In this document: positions 38,201 to 51,100 of the stretch, in pieces
Numbering within the stretch: the first letter of the stretch is position 1
Layout of the letters: each line of letters opens with the position of its first letter
Source of the DNA: Agelas oroides
Taxonomy: Eukaryota; Porifera; Demospongiae; Agelasida; Agelasidae
DNA: 64,000 bases
NCBI GenBank assembly: GCA_949130485.1
Contig: OX422184.1
Location: 2,086,117-2,150,116, forward strand
Direction of reading: 5' to 3'
Made by a program: the position numbers and the translations under genes
The notes under the pieces: generated by a model
What the model was told of the DNA's origin: nothing
The model's input: the letters and a program-made list of their open reading frames with translations, nothing else
Databases searched by the model: none

Positions 38201-41200
38201 CGTAATTCTGGGCATCATAAATAAACTTACGAACTGAGGCTATCTTGTATATCAAACTTTTGTGTACACACTTGCTTATGGCATTATGCAAACTCATCAG
38301 GCGGTTGCTTACGCCACTGCACACGTACTTACACATACACACCTGTAGTCAACCCCACACAACCCCCAAATATATTAAAAGTGTTGTCTACTTTCAGCCA
38401 CCAAGCAAATCTAGCTTGATAGTTTGGCATGTGTGTAAGCATGTTTGTGGCAGATGCTTGTCTTTGAGTACGCTTGCCTGACTTCCATAGTCAACATGTG
38501 TGTAAGCATGTGTGTGGGAGGTGCTTGTTTTTGAGTATACTTTTGCCTGACCTATGGGGCAGATGAACTATTACAGCAGGGGGTTTTCTAGAACAGTTGA
38601 ACAGGTGATTTTCTATAGCAAGTGGACAGGTGATTTGTATTACAGGAGATGAACAGGTGAGTTCGTATAGTATTGAATTAAACAGGTGATATATTGCTAC
38701 AGCAGGTGAACCGGTGATTTCTTGCTACAGCAGGTGAACCGGTGATTTCTTGCTACAGCAGGTGAACCGGTGATTTCTTGCTACAGCAGGTGAACAGGTG
38801 ATTTCTTGCTACAGCAGGTGAACAGGTGGTCTCATACAATAGGTGACTTTCTACATGTTTAAATATCTTCACTCTAGTAGCAACAAGCAGTGCAGCAAGT
38901 AAAGCAAGAGTGTGAGCAGGTTCTTTCCAGTAGTTCGATTTTAGTTGAATCACTCTGGTTCTGATCCCGTCACTCAACAGCAAGAACTGCAGAGTTATGG
39001 GAACTTTTGTCTATCTTGTCTGCATTGTTGTAGCTAGCTTTATCGTCCTAGCTCAGCCAGCTGTTGCCCAGGAAACAAACACCACCCTCCCCCTTACCTA
39101 CCATGGGCAAGTGTTGCAAGGAGATGGCAGCAGGACCTGCCATTCCGAGGAAGAACTAGAGATGGTGAGGAAAGAGGTGGATAATACTATTTTAAGTCTG
39201 CTTGGCGAGTCAGTTGTACCCATCCTGCAAGGCAATACATTCTCCTGTGGTGGGCCTGGCTGGAAACGTGTAGCCTATCTCAACATGTCCGACCCATCCC
39301 AGCAGTGTCCCTCTGTGTGGCAGGAGATCGCCATCCCACACAAAGTGTGTGGGAGAAGATCTACTAGTGCTAGCTGTGAAGGGGTCAACTACGCCACTGG
39401 TAGTGAGCAGTATGACCAGGTGTGTGGGAGGATCATTGGCTACCAGCTAAGTACCCCAGATACATTTCGTGGCTCTAGTCTGTCAATCGACACTTACTAT
39501 CTTGATGGAGTAAGTGTGACAAATGGCTCTCCCCGCCAACACATCTGGAGCTTTGCTGGTGGTCTTGATGAAGAGAGCTCTGTTCATCCTGCTGCTTCAT
39601 GCCCCTGTGTCACTGGGAGCACTGGTAGAAACAAAATTCCCTCATTTGTGGGCCATAACTACTTCTGTGAGTCGGGTATAACTCAGTGGGATCATCGTAC
39701 TTTTGTTTTTTGGCCAAACGGTGACCCTCTGTGGGATGGACAGGGGTGTGGTCCCACTAGCTCCTGTTGCACCTTCAACTCACCACCATGGTTCAATGTA
39801 CAACTATCTTCCCCCACAACTGATGACATCGAGGTCAGGATCTGTGGTGATTCAGGGATTGGAAATGAAGATACTCCAATACAACTAATAGAACTTTATG
39901 TAAAATGAATAGAACATGAGTAATATGATGAAATTTGTAACTCATTAAGTGTAATTGTAGTAGTAGAGGCTGTCTTTTGTCCCAACTTACTAGAACTGTG
40001 CCATCCTACTAGTGACACTGTTTCCTTGTAGACGAAATGTTTAGATTAAGTGTGTATTTGCATGAATTTGAAGCAGTTGAGTGTTGTTGATTATATGAAT
40101 TTGAGGCAGTTAAGTGCTGTGGATAATATAGCAACAACTGGCATGTGGATGTCTTTGTTGTACTGGGTGAATGAATCAGAGTATGTTCCACTGCTGCTTC
40201 TTTACTTCTCTTGTTCATGACATCTGTAACACGAAGACATCTGTGGGTGGATGCATTGGGGTTAAAAACCCATACATCGAAGAATGCACTCTGTTGTTGC
40301 AGACCCCAGAAGCCACATGCCCTGATATCCAAGCGAGCAGCATCATCTCTGTTGGCAGTGGAGTTTGATAGAAACTCTGCAAATAGGGGCTGAAGGGGTG
40401 GCTCCACACATACGTACGTCATGACACACTTCTGACATGAGATTGGCTGTGAGACAGATCTCATTGTTGCAGATGGTTGGAAATCCTCCCATTGGGCGCA
40501 GGCACATGTAGTTGGTAGAAGGGATAGCTGCCAGCCATATCTCAGGCAGAGGGCATCACGAAAAGCCCCTTTGTACTGAAGGGAGAACCCATGGTTCTCA
40601 ATGGGGAGTGCAACCAGCCAGCTAGAGGAGCCCTTTTCCTTGGCTACTTCTAATGATCGTTGGAGATTTGGTGGAAGTTGCAAACAAAGGTGCTCAGCTG
40701 CTGTTGACTGAGTTGCCCTCTTGTCTCTCCTTACTTCAGCCTGATTTGTTTGTTTATTGTGTGGAAGTCATCTTGTCTGGTCTGCTGGCAGATGAGTTTC
40801 ACGAGTGGTGTTGTGATCTTTCAGAGGCAGAGTATTCTGTAAGCACAGGACAATATACATATAGTCCTCTGCAAAATACACAATCATAATTTTGTGGAAA
40901 TAAAAATGCTGTAAAATTTGCAGGGACATTTTTTTAATGAAGAAATCCCACAAATATGGGAGTCAATGTGGAAGCCTTTTAGGTACATGCAATAAGAAAA
41001 CCCTGTGTTATACCCTTCACCCTTGTTCTATAGTAACTAGGAATACGCATGCGCAGAGTATGCCTCGCGCAGAAGAATGTCTGGAAATATGCAAGTAGAT
41101 ATCCGTTGTAACCATGTGTAGTGTGTAGGTGCTAGGTGCTGGGGACGAGGTATAGCGGTGAAGATGGCAAAGCGGTTGTCTGAAGAGTTTCAGGAAGTGA

Positions 41201-44200
41201 GCGAAGTGTTGTGCGAGTCTCCAAATGCAAAGATACATGCTGTGGTGGAGTCATTGTCGCCGATGAAGAAAAGCAAGTCTTGTTTCCGTTTTCGCTCTCA
41301 AATTAAGTCTTGCAGCTACTTTTCGTTTTCGCTCTCTAGCATGATCGCACTTGGACTGCTCCTGCTCCATTTTGGCTCTCGCACGATCTTTTTCACATGT
41401 CGATCGCCTCCTGGTCGGACCAGTACGAGACCACAGAAACCGCGCCCACGCAATTAAAGTGTGACAGATATATATATAGACTATATACATACGTACAAAC
41501 GCGAACTGACTACACTGCATGATTAGTAGCCTTGCGCTAAGGGGCTCGGCAACAAGGGGTAACACTATTTAACTGCATGAGTACTACTTTTCCAGACTGT
41601 TTGAGTGAGATATAAATTCCAGGGATAAGTGGACCTAATGATTATGTGCTCCGATTGAATCTCCAAACCTTCCTCTAACCAGTGTATTTATTCATACATG
41701 ATAACTTATGTATTACGTAAACCCTTTTTCTTGCATCTTGGTTGTTTGCAGTACAAGTATGTATTTACACTAATAACAAACAAGTGGAAGAAAAAAAAAG
41801 CACTTATTTTCATGGCATGGCAGACATGAGATTTATGGTGTACAGTGGGTTGTGCCCTCAGACTTGGGTGCACCATTGATCCTGGCTACTTGATGCATGT
41901 TTGATGTAATGAGACGAAAAACTGTAGAGGAAGATGAAAAGCCAGCAATTGCTGGGAATTGAACCCAGGGCTCCTGGCTTGAGCCACCATTGCTCTACCG
42001 TACCACCTCTACGACCACCGGACAACCACCAGCCATATAGAGGATTGTGAGGGCTGGTGGTTGTCCGGTGGTTGTATATAGACAGTTCAGTGATAGAGCA
42101 CTGACAGCGCCCACTAAGAACCTGGGTGGCTATGGCAGCTCAAGCCAGGAGCCTTTGGTTCGAATCTCGGCAACTACTGGCTATTCACTTCTCTCTGTTT
42201 TGCCTCCTAACCATGTTTCTTGAATCCCTAGCTACTACGCTTAATATAACATACCTCCCACCTACTGTCCCCACACAGGATCTCCACAGTCTTCTCCTTT
42301 GCCACTCTCTGGCCGACCATGAGGTAGCCAGGTACCAGGTGATCCAGGTGATGGTGAGGATGGCCAGGACCGAGCTGGTCGGCACTAGTGGCATGTCACT
42401 GCACCTCGGATCAACAGCAGAGTATGTTGATGCATTAATGTGTAACATACAAGTCTAAGAGATGCCCAAAAGAGTACTTACATTGTGCACATCTTGTATG
42501 GTTGATTCTGGTACTTTTCATGACTGTGCTATTCTAAGTTGTTGTTACATCTTCACTCGTATGGGGAGAGGAGGGGACACCTCTGTGTCATTAAGCTTTA
42601 CACTTGTCCCGCATGAACACTGTAACCGTGGGTGGGTCCAGAGATTGAAGAAGATGGGGAGCAGAGTAGAGATTTGTGCCCGTGTATACAGCGTGCAGTT
42701 GGCTGGTGCGTAACGCACAGCACTATAGGGGGGTCTGGAGGCTCCCTTCTCTCCGTATGAAATTTCAGCTGTAAAGGAATTTTCAGTGGCTTCTCAGTTT
42801 GCTTCTGCATAAATGAAGAGAAGGTTATCTGTTACCAACTTGAGTTCAGAAAATAACTTGCCGACGTTTTGACTGAATAATGCTCCAGTTGTCATTCACT
42901 TTCGCCCTGATGACGACTGGAGCATTCAGTCTAAACGTCGGCAAGTTATTTCCCGAGCTCAAGTTGGTAACAGCTACCCTTCTCTTCATGTAAAGGAATT
43001 ATTAATGATCCCCGAAACCAACCTATGCACGTACTTTCTTCCCCAGTGCCCCTGGCGATGCCCCACTGTGTGTTCTTGCGTGGCAGTGTTTGGAGAGTCT
43101 CATTCAGCGATTGCATGGACCACTGGAGAGGAACACCTCAGAAGTCAGTCCTGCATGTATTCCATTCCCATACCTCCAGCCTGGGAATGAGACTGCACTC
43201 TTATGTACACAGTAACTAGCCTTGTTCCCAGGCCTTCCCCAGTTCCAGTTTTTGGTCACTTGCAGTATGAGATGGAGAGGGAAGGCCTGGGAGGTCTCAT
43301 CACGTATTTTGCCGGTTCCCCCTCTGTTTTTGCATACTGTAAGCAATCAAAAACTGGATAGTGTCGAAGGCCTGGAAACAAGGCTAGAGAGTAACTACAA
43401 TGACTATTATTGTTCACATTAGAAAGTCAAATCCTGGTCTTTAAGTATGGAGTTCTATGGTCTTTTGCTCTATTTGTCATAACCACACCATTACATACAT
43501 GAAGGCCTTCTGCAAGACTCCACCCACAGGAAGTCATTGTCATGACAACTTTCCACCATTATCTGTTTGCAGGTTTTCCAGCAGATACTTCCGATCCTTC
43601 TGATGCTGATGGCAGACGGTTCTGTCTGCACCTCTTCCTCCTTCCCCTCTCCCCTCACCATTAGCAGCCAGCATGCACTAGATTTCTCATGGTGAGAACT
43701 GCAAGAATATGAAGGACTGAGAAGTAAAGTTGCTTATGGTTCTCAGTTCTTCAGATTCTATACGTACTCCTGTATGGATGTATTTTGCTATTTCTTCACT
43801 GAGCAAATCCTACTCTTCCATTCTTTCTGTCCTTTACTCCTTCTCCCATCCTTCCTTTCTCCCTCCCTCCCTCCCTCTCTCCCTCCCTCCCCCTCTCTCC
43901 GTCAGCTTCATCTCAGAGAAGTATGGAGTGTCAGTGCTTACTCCATTGAAGGTTCTCGTACAACACCTCTGCACTAAGGTTCCTGACAGGGCTGAGTACA
44001 GGAACAGACTAGCCCCAGTGAGCCTAGCCTTAATCTCATCTTTCATCCTCCCCTTACCCCTCATTTTTGCCTTCTCACCCTCTCCTTCACCACCCCCCCT
44101 TTGTGGGGAGAGTGAAGGAGAGGCTGTGAATGATAGAGAGAGGGATGGGTGGATAAAGGAGGGGGGGGATAAAATGGATGAGAGAAAGGGGAAATTGAGA

Positions 44201-47200
44201 GAATTGAAAGAATAATTATTGAAAGGTGGGAGAAGGGGAAGGAGGAATGGAGAAAGTGAGGACGACGGAGATACCTCCCTCACTCTCTTGTCATCTTCCT
44301 TCCTCATTCTTATTTCATCCTCCGTTCCTCTCTTACCCTTTCCTTTCTTTCATTAGTAGTTGGACGTATTTCTCTCTTTCTCCCTTATTCTCTCCTTCAT
44401 TTAGGGATGTTCACTACTAGCATGATACCTGTTTCTCTTCCTTTCTCCCTCCCTTACTCTCTTCTTCCTCCTCCCCCTTCCCCACTCACTAACCCTCTCT
44501 CCCTCCCTCTTTACCCTTCCCTCTCCAAGGTTGTGGTGAAACTTCTTTCACTGTTTTCTGACGAGCTCTATTCTCGGCTGTTGGACTGGATCTACAAGTT
44601 TTCTCGCAACACCAAGGTGGTCTACCGTGTCTTTGCTTTAGATATCGTGGCCGAACTCCTCAACCAACCATTTCGATGCCCAAAAGAAGGTACATATTTT
44701 TGAAACCCAAGAGTCAGATTTTTATATGCAATATATGCGGCAGAATAATCACATGGGACTGTTACAGATGTATAATAGGAATGGGAATTTGAAAAAGTGA
44801 CTTTGAATATTATTCCATCGCATATTTTGAGCGCATCACCGAGTTTGATGTACTGTAGCACTAAGCTTCTGGTAGGGGCGGGGCTCATATGCCCTTTTTT
44901 AGTAGACATATCATATATTCATGCATTTACATAGCGTATATGAGCACTGCCCTTAGCGGAAGCTTAGTGCTACAGTACATCAAACTCGGTGATGCACTCG
45001 AAATACGCAATATTCGATTTCTATCCGGTACCACCACATAAAATGTATTCGATGCAAATGGGACAGGAAAAGTGGCTTATACGCAGGCTGAACACCAAAT
45101 AGTTTAGTGTTTGTGGGGGCAGGGTTTAAGGGATATACTACCTATACAAGGAGTATAAACACAGATATACTCCGCTAGATGGCTTAACCTAGTGCGCCTC
45201 GGGTAAACAATCTAGCAGAGTATATCATGTTTATACTTGAGCATAGGTAGTAAATCCAATTTGTACCACATTGAGACAGTAAACTATAACTCAGTCTGTT
45301 CTGTACATCATACAAGCTTTGTGCAAACTATTACAGGAGTATATGACCCGTTATACTCCGCTGTTCATCCAATGAGAAGTAATGTAATGTGGTATAAATG
45401 TTGTTCCTACACAGGGTCACTGTCTGGGGAGGATGAGTATCGACTGAACTACAAATTTCTGCTCAGAATGGTCTTATCACGATGCTCGGACAAAGCACCA
45501 AGGTATGCTTCTGCAATCTCATTGGTCAGAACATGGTGTCTAAAGTAAGCCTCATTCCCAGACTTCTGCCAGCTTTCCCAATGCTTGCAGTATGAAAAAA
45601 TCAGAAGGGTATGAAACTTCATAGAAAGGATGGTATACAATTGAGCATGGGTACACTAAGGAACAGCAAAAAAGAGTGAAGGTATCAGGCAACTTACACG
45701 CATACCTACGTAGCTCGTGGGAGGCGACTGTCATGCCTGGTATTGGCCGAAACACATCCTGTGCAGTCACTGACTTTGCATAGCATCTAGGTCTGCCTGC
45801 CTTTTTTCAGGGAGATGTGGTTCATTGGTTGTTCATACGTATATCGCAAAGTGCTGACCAAAATGTTGCCTGTTTATTCTGTACTCACATGGTAAATAAA
45901 TTTCCTCACCCTCCCTGCTTTTTCCATGCTGTAAACTAATTGATGGAATGCCGAGTGGGGACCTTCGAATGAGGCTGTTTAGGTCCGTGTGTCTACTTCT
46001 TTTAATTTCATTCTGCAGTGTGAGGAGTAGGGCATTGTCCTGTCTAGCAGCCGCAGCCTCCAGTTCTACTCCTGGAGTTGTGGAGGCTACCAAGAGAAGT
46101 GTTTTCTCCATCACAACTACCGACCCTCTCGTTGGCACTCCACATGGTACACACTTTAGCCTTATCAGCACTTGATCTGCATGGTCCATGTGAGAATCTG
46201 TTAGCCTCGTACCCAGCCTCCTCCCCAGAAAAATGGGGAGAGAGCCTGGAAGATTTGATCACATGACATAGCGTGTGTGGTCTTGTGCATGGTTTTGATA
46301 ATCAAATCATTGCCCACACAGTCGGACTCGAAATATTACCCAGCAGTAAAGTACTAGACCATCGTTATGGCGAGCCTGGGTACGAGGCTAAGAACCTGTA
46401 TCATTTAGAGCCAATTCGCTTCAGCACTGTACCAATTATCAGTCAGGTTCTCATTGCAATATATATGCCTTATTACACAGCATGCAATATCGCGAGTTAT
46501 TGCACGAGTGGGCATGGTATTTTCACGAGCTGAAGGCGAGTGAAAATGCAGCCCACGAGTGTAATAAAGTATGTACAACTTACAGTACTCGTCACTTTTC
46601 TGCTGGCTGCTGGCCCAAAAATATTTATCCTCAGCTTTGCGATGCATCTGTGTGTAGAAATTCATTGTTGTCTGTGCGCATGTGGCATATGACAAACTAT
46701 CACTCCACAAGGCTAACCAAAGTAAACGACTTTACCACAAGTGAAGCATTCACCCCATGATACACAACAACATACGTGTATCGCTTGAAGTAGAATCGTA
46801 TGCTATTGCAAAATTGATACATATCATTGTGGCTCCTAGTATCAGGTACTACTAGTCATGTGAGAATCCAAACCAGTACTAGTATCAGGTACTACTAGTC
46901 ATGTGAGAATTCAAACCAGTACTACACGTCACATGTGCTATGTGCGAACATGCAATGAAACCTGAGATTTACACGAGAAATTTATTATCACCATCACCAT
47001 CACGCTTATACCAGAATAAATATCATTCGTTTATTGCCTACGGCATCACCCATAACCATAGAGATGGCAACAAACTTGTGATATTTTTCTGGTATAAATA
47101 GCTTTGTAGTTTATTTACATTCTTCTCCAGAAAGTAGCGTATATACCATCCTTGCATGTGTGCTTGTAGCTGGGGCAGCCCCGGAGAGCGTCATTGTGCT

Positions 47201-48085
47201 GATGTTGCGTCGCCGAGCAACAGATGAGAAGGTTGGAGTGAGAAAGACATCTCTGCTGGCTCTTGAAGGAATCATCCGACTAAACATCACCAACATCTCC
47301 AGAGATGTGAGTTATGTACTTATATGTACACCTAGCAGGTACTAATTAAGAGTGTCCGCAGATTACTGTAGATGGTTTCCAAATGTCAATTAAGCGTCCT
47401 ACTTCTGGAGGGCAAACGCGCGATCAAGAGGCAGCTGTACAGCAGACCTTCACCTTGAGAGAAGCAGCTTCTTTTATCTTTCGGTACTAATGGTAAGAAC
47501 TTGATGTAGCGCTTACTAGCCTGTATTTTGCACATAACTGCACACCTCTTGCCCTCCGGAAGTGAAGCCACGCCCCATGAAAACCATCTATAGATAGTAT
47601 AGCAAGTAGCTATACAGTAGTATATAGGAACATTTTCGGTGTCAAAAACAATATTTTTGTTCGTGCAACGAAGGACAAGACTAAAAATTAACCATGTTTG
47701 TATGTAATGTTAAATTTACATCACATTTTTGACTCTTCTGGGTCCCTAGAAGTCCATAGGTGCATGTGATCTTCATTACTATACTGAGCAAGCAATTGAG
47801 CAAGCTTGACTTTAAGATTAAACATTCGCCTCAACCCCCATCGCTCATGATCTTGGGTGTGGATAAAATTACACTATTTATGACATCATTCCCCTAATAA
47901 TGGGCAGGAAAGAGTGTACCCCTATATACACTCTTTCCTGTAATGGAGGCAGGGTGGTTAATAAACAGTGTCGGGTACATCAATCACCCTGCCTGTGTTA
48001 TATATGTATTATAAATTCTATCTATCTACCTACCTACCTACCTACCTATCTATCTATCTATCTATCTATCTACCTACCTACCTAC

Positions 48086-48156
<71 letters not shown>

Positions 48157-51100
48157 CCTACCTATCTACCTACCTACCTATCTACAGTATATTAACTTAC
48201 ATGTATGTGCCCACCTTTGTGTTCTCCCAGGATGTGTTTGTGATATACGAGCGCTGTCTGGACCCCGCACTGTCCGTGAGGAAGCAAGCTCTCAGCTCTC
48301 TTACTGCCCTCACCCTTGACCTACCTCACTGCACCATGCTACACTCGTAAGCAATCTCTGCCTGTAGCCTCTTCTGTTGTGTGCCTGCTTATGCAACAGA
48401 GCCTCCCTTCATTTGCTAGTCCCACCTCTCCTGCAATGCCTCCAAATGTTTTCTTGCTTGCTTATGCAACAGAGCCTCCCTTCATTTGCTAGTCCCACCT
48501 CTCCTGTACTGCATTTTCTTGTTTTGGTGCTTGCTTATGCAACAGAGCAAATAGCACCTCCCTTCATTTGCTAGTCCCACCTCTCCTGTACTGCGTTTTC
48601 TTGTTTTGGTGCTTGCTTATGCAACAGAGCAAATAGTGCCTCCCTTCATTTGCTAGTCCCACCTCTCCTGTACTGTGTTTTCTTGTTTTGGCACATTTTG
48701 TCTGGTGCCGTTCGATCCCTCCCCTCGGGCTTCATTAACGTTGATTGCTTTCCACGGAGAATTTTCCAACCACCAATCACATTACAGAAAACACAATCTG
48801 TGGTTGCAACACTGGAAATCCTTGGCTACTTCAATTCAGCATGATGACTTTTGGCGCGTAAATTGGTTATCAGTTTGCAACTATGCATACAGTAAGCTAT
48901 AAATCTTTAATGAAGCCCGAGGAATCAGCCAAATGTCACCAGACCCTCTCCTCACAGGTGGGGTCTGGGCACGAGACTAAGAGAGGGTTGAGTTGAATTA
49001 CAAATTTTTGTCTGTACATCAAGAAGGCAGCCTTTGTCGGCGTGTGTGTAAAAGTCAGCCAGAGTAGCTGCCTAAGCATTGCTTGCTCAGGCTTGCCCCA
49101 CAATATTCTACATCTTCTAGTCCGTTCAGAAGATATTCCAGAAAATATCACTATTTGTTGCCTTCAGCATCAATCATAGCTGCTCAAAAAGGAGCTTATT
49201 TTTAGGAAATTATGTTCTCTGTCCTCCTCAGATTGTGGTTGGAGGGTGTTCTCCCGATGGTGATGGACAGGGAGGTGGGAGCACAGGAGAAGTGTATGAG
49301 CCTCCTCGAGGAGGTCATCCTCGGAAACATCACAACTCTCAACAAGTGAGGCTTAGCTTGAGCAGCCTCATACCCAGGCCATGCAGTGGGTGGCATGGGT
49401 ATGAGGCTACGGTCTGAGTAGCTACAATGTACATACATATAGATATGTATGAATAATGCAATATGCAATCTTCACCTTTGAAGTATACTGAGCTCCTTGA
49501 ATAAAACGATGTAGACTTTTACTGTCAAAGCAATGTCACTTCTAACTTCTGATTTCAAAGCTGCCAAATTGTGCCTCGTAAGTAGCATAACCTTGCAATG
49601 TGGCCTTTCAGCAGGACTGAAATTGACCATTGTTTTTAGTGTCGGTAGTGGAACTGTAATGCAGGTTGCCAAAGCTGTATTCAAGTATTGCAAAGTAGAA
49701 TGCAGGTTACCAAAGAAATTTCATGCCATCTCCCAGCTATTGGCCAAAACAAATCCTACGCAGTGGGTGACCTTGCATAACATCTAAGCCATTTTTGGGG
49801 GTAGATGTGGTTCGTTGATTGTTCATGCATGAACAAAGTCTCTTTTCTCCCCCCATTCAAGAGCCTGGGAATGAGTAATGTACATGTACGTATCATTTTG
49901 TAAAATTTTAGCCTCAGTAATTTTTCACTGCGCTCCATGCTGTAGGTCGACCAATGAAATGCACACGTTTGTGTGGCAGCTGTTACAAGTGGTAGCCTCC
50001 GAGGAGCGGCTGGACTTGAGGAGACATCTGAAGAGGGCCATCGAGTTCTGGTCTCGTCAGGGGAAGCTCACTCCTGCCCTTGTCAGGGCTGTGTGCTCGC
50101 ACACTGAGAGCAAAGATCATTTGCAGGTAAAGTGCCTTTAGCCTCAAGCTACAAACATCAGACAGGGAGAGGTTGATGTTACGCCTGGAAACCACATAAG
50201 GAACATACATGTACCAGGCTCCCAGTGGAGGTAGGACGCGATCACGTGATGGCAACTATTAACTGACATTCCATGGACAAGTAGTGTGGAGGCAAGCTAA
50301 ATGAATGGCTCTGTGGACGAAGTTGCGATGGATGCAATGGGCGTGCTCGGTTTTTGACAAGGCTGAAAACGTTTAGCAGTTAAAATGGCCTCCCGTGACT
50401 CACCCAGCGTCAAACTGGCAACTTGCAAGCTTAGCCTGCGAGGTGAGTCATAATAACGACCAATTTTGACTAGCCAGCTTAGTCGAAAACCCTATGCACC
50501 CATCGTGACTTAGCCCATAGAGCGATCCTTGTAGCATGCATCCACAATTCTTGCCTTTGGAATGTCATCAGAGCGCACTAATTGTCCCTATGACATGACG
50601 TCATGTCCTCCCTCCTCTGCCAGGCTCCTGTAGCAAATTAACCGCATCATTTACTGAAGAATGGAAACCACATATATGGAACATACCAGACTCCTGTAGC
50701 AAATTACTGTAATATTGGCGGTTTTTTAATTTGGTGGTTTGGCCCCAAACCAACTGTAAAAAAATATTGGCGGAATTTAAATTTGGTGGTGATGCCTCAG
50801 GTCAGTTTATCAAGGAGCATTGTCATCTCTCGCTTGAGGTACTTGAACAGAGCCATGAGTTTGCAAATCTACAAGAAAAAAAAACTGGCAGTGTGCTAGC
50901 GCCGAGCTAGCTACGTACATGTACAGCTCACGTAGAAGGGGCGGGACGGGGCCAGTAGTGCTACTACATACATTACGTCATTACACGTTGTGTGTGAAAT
51001 AATATTGGTAGAGTTTAATTTGCCGGTTTCAACCCCGACCGCCAAATTTAATTCCCTGTCGAATTTTCCCTATACTGTAATTGCATCATTTACTGAAGAA

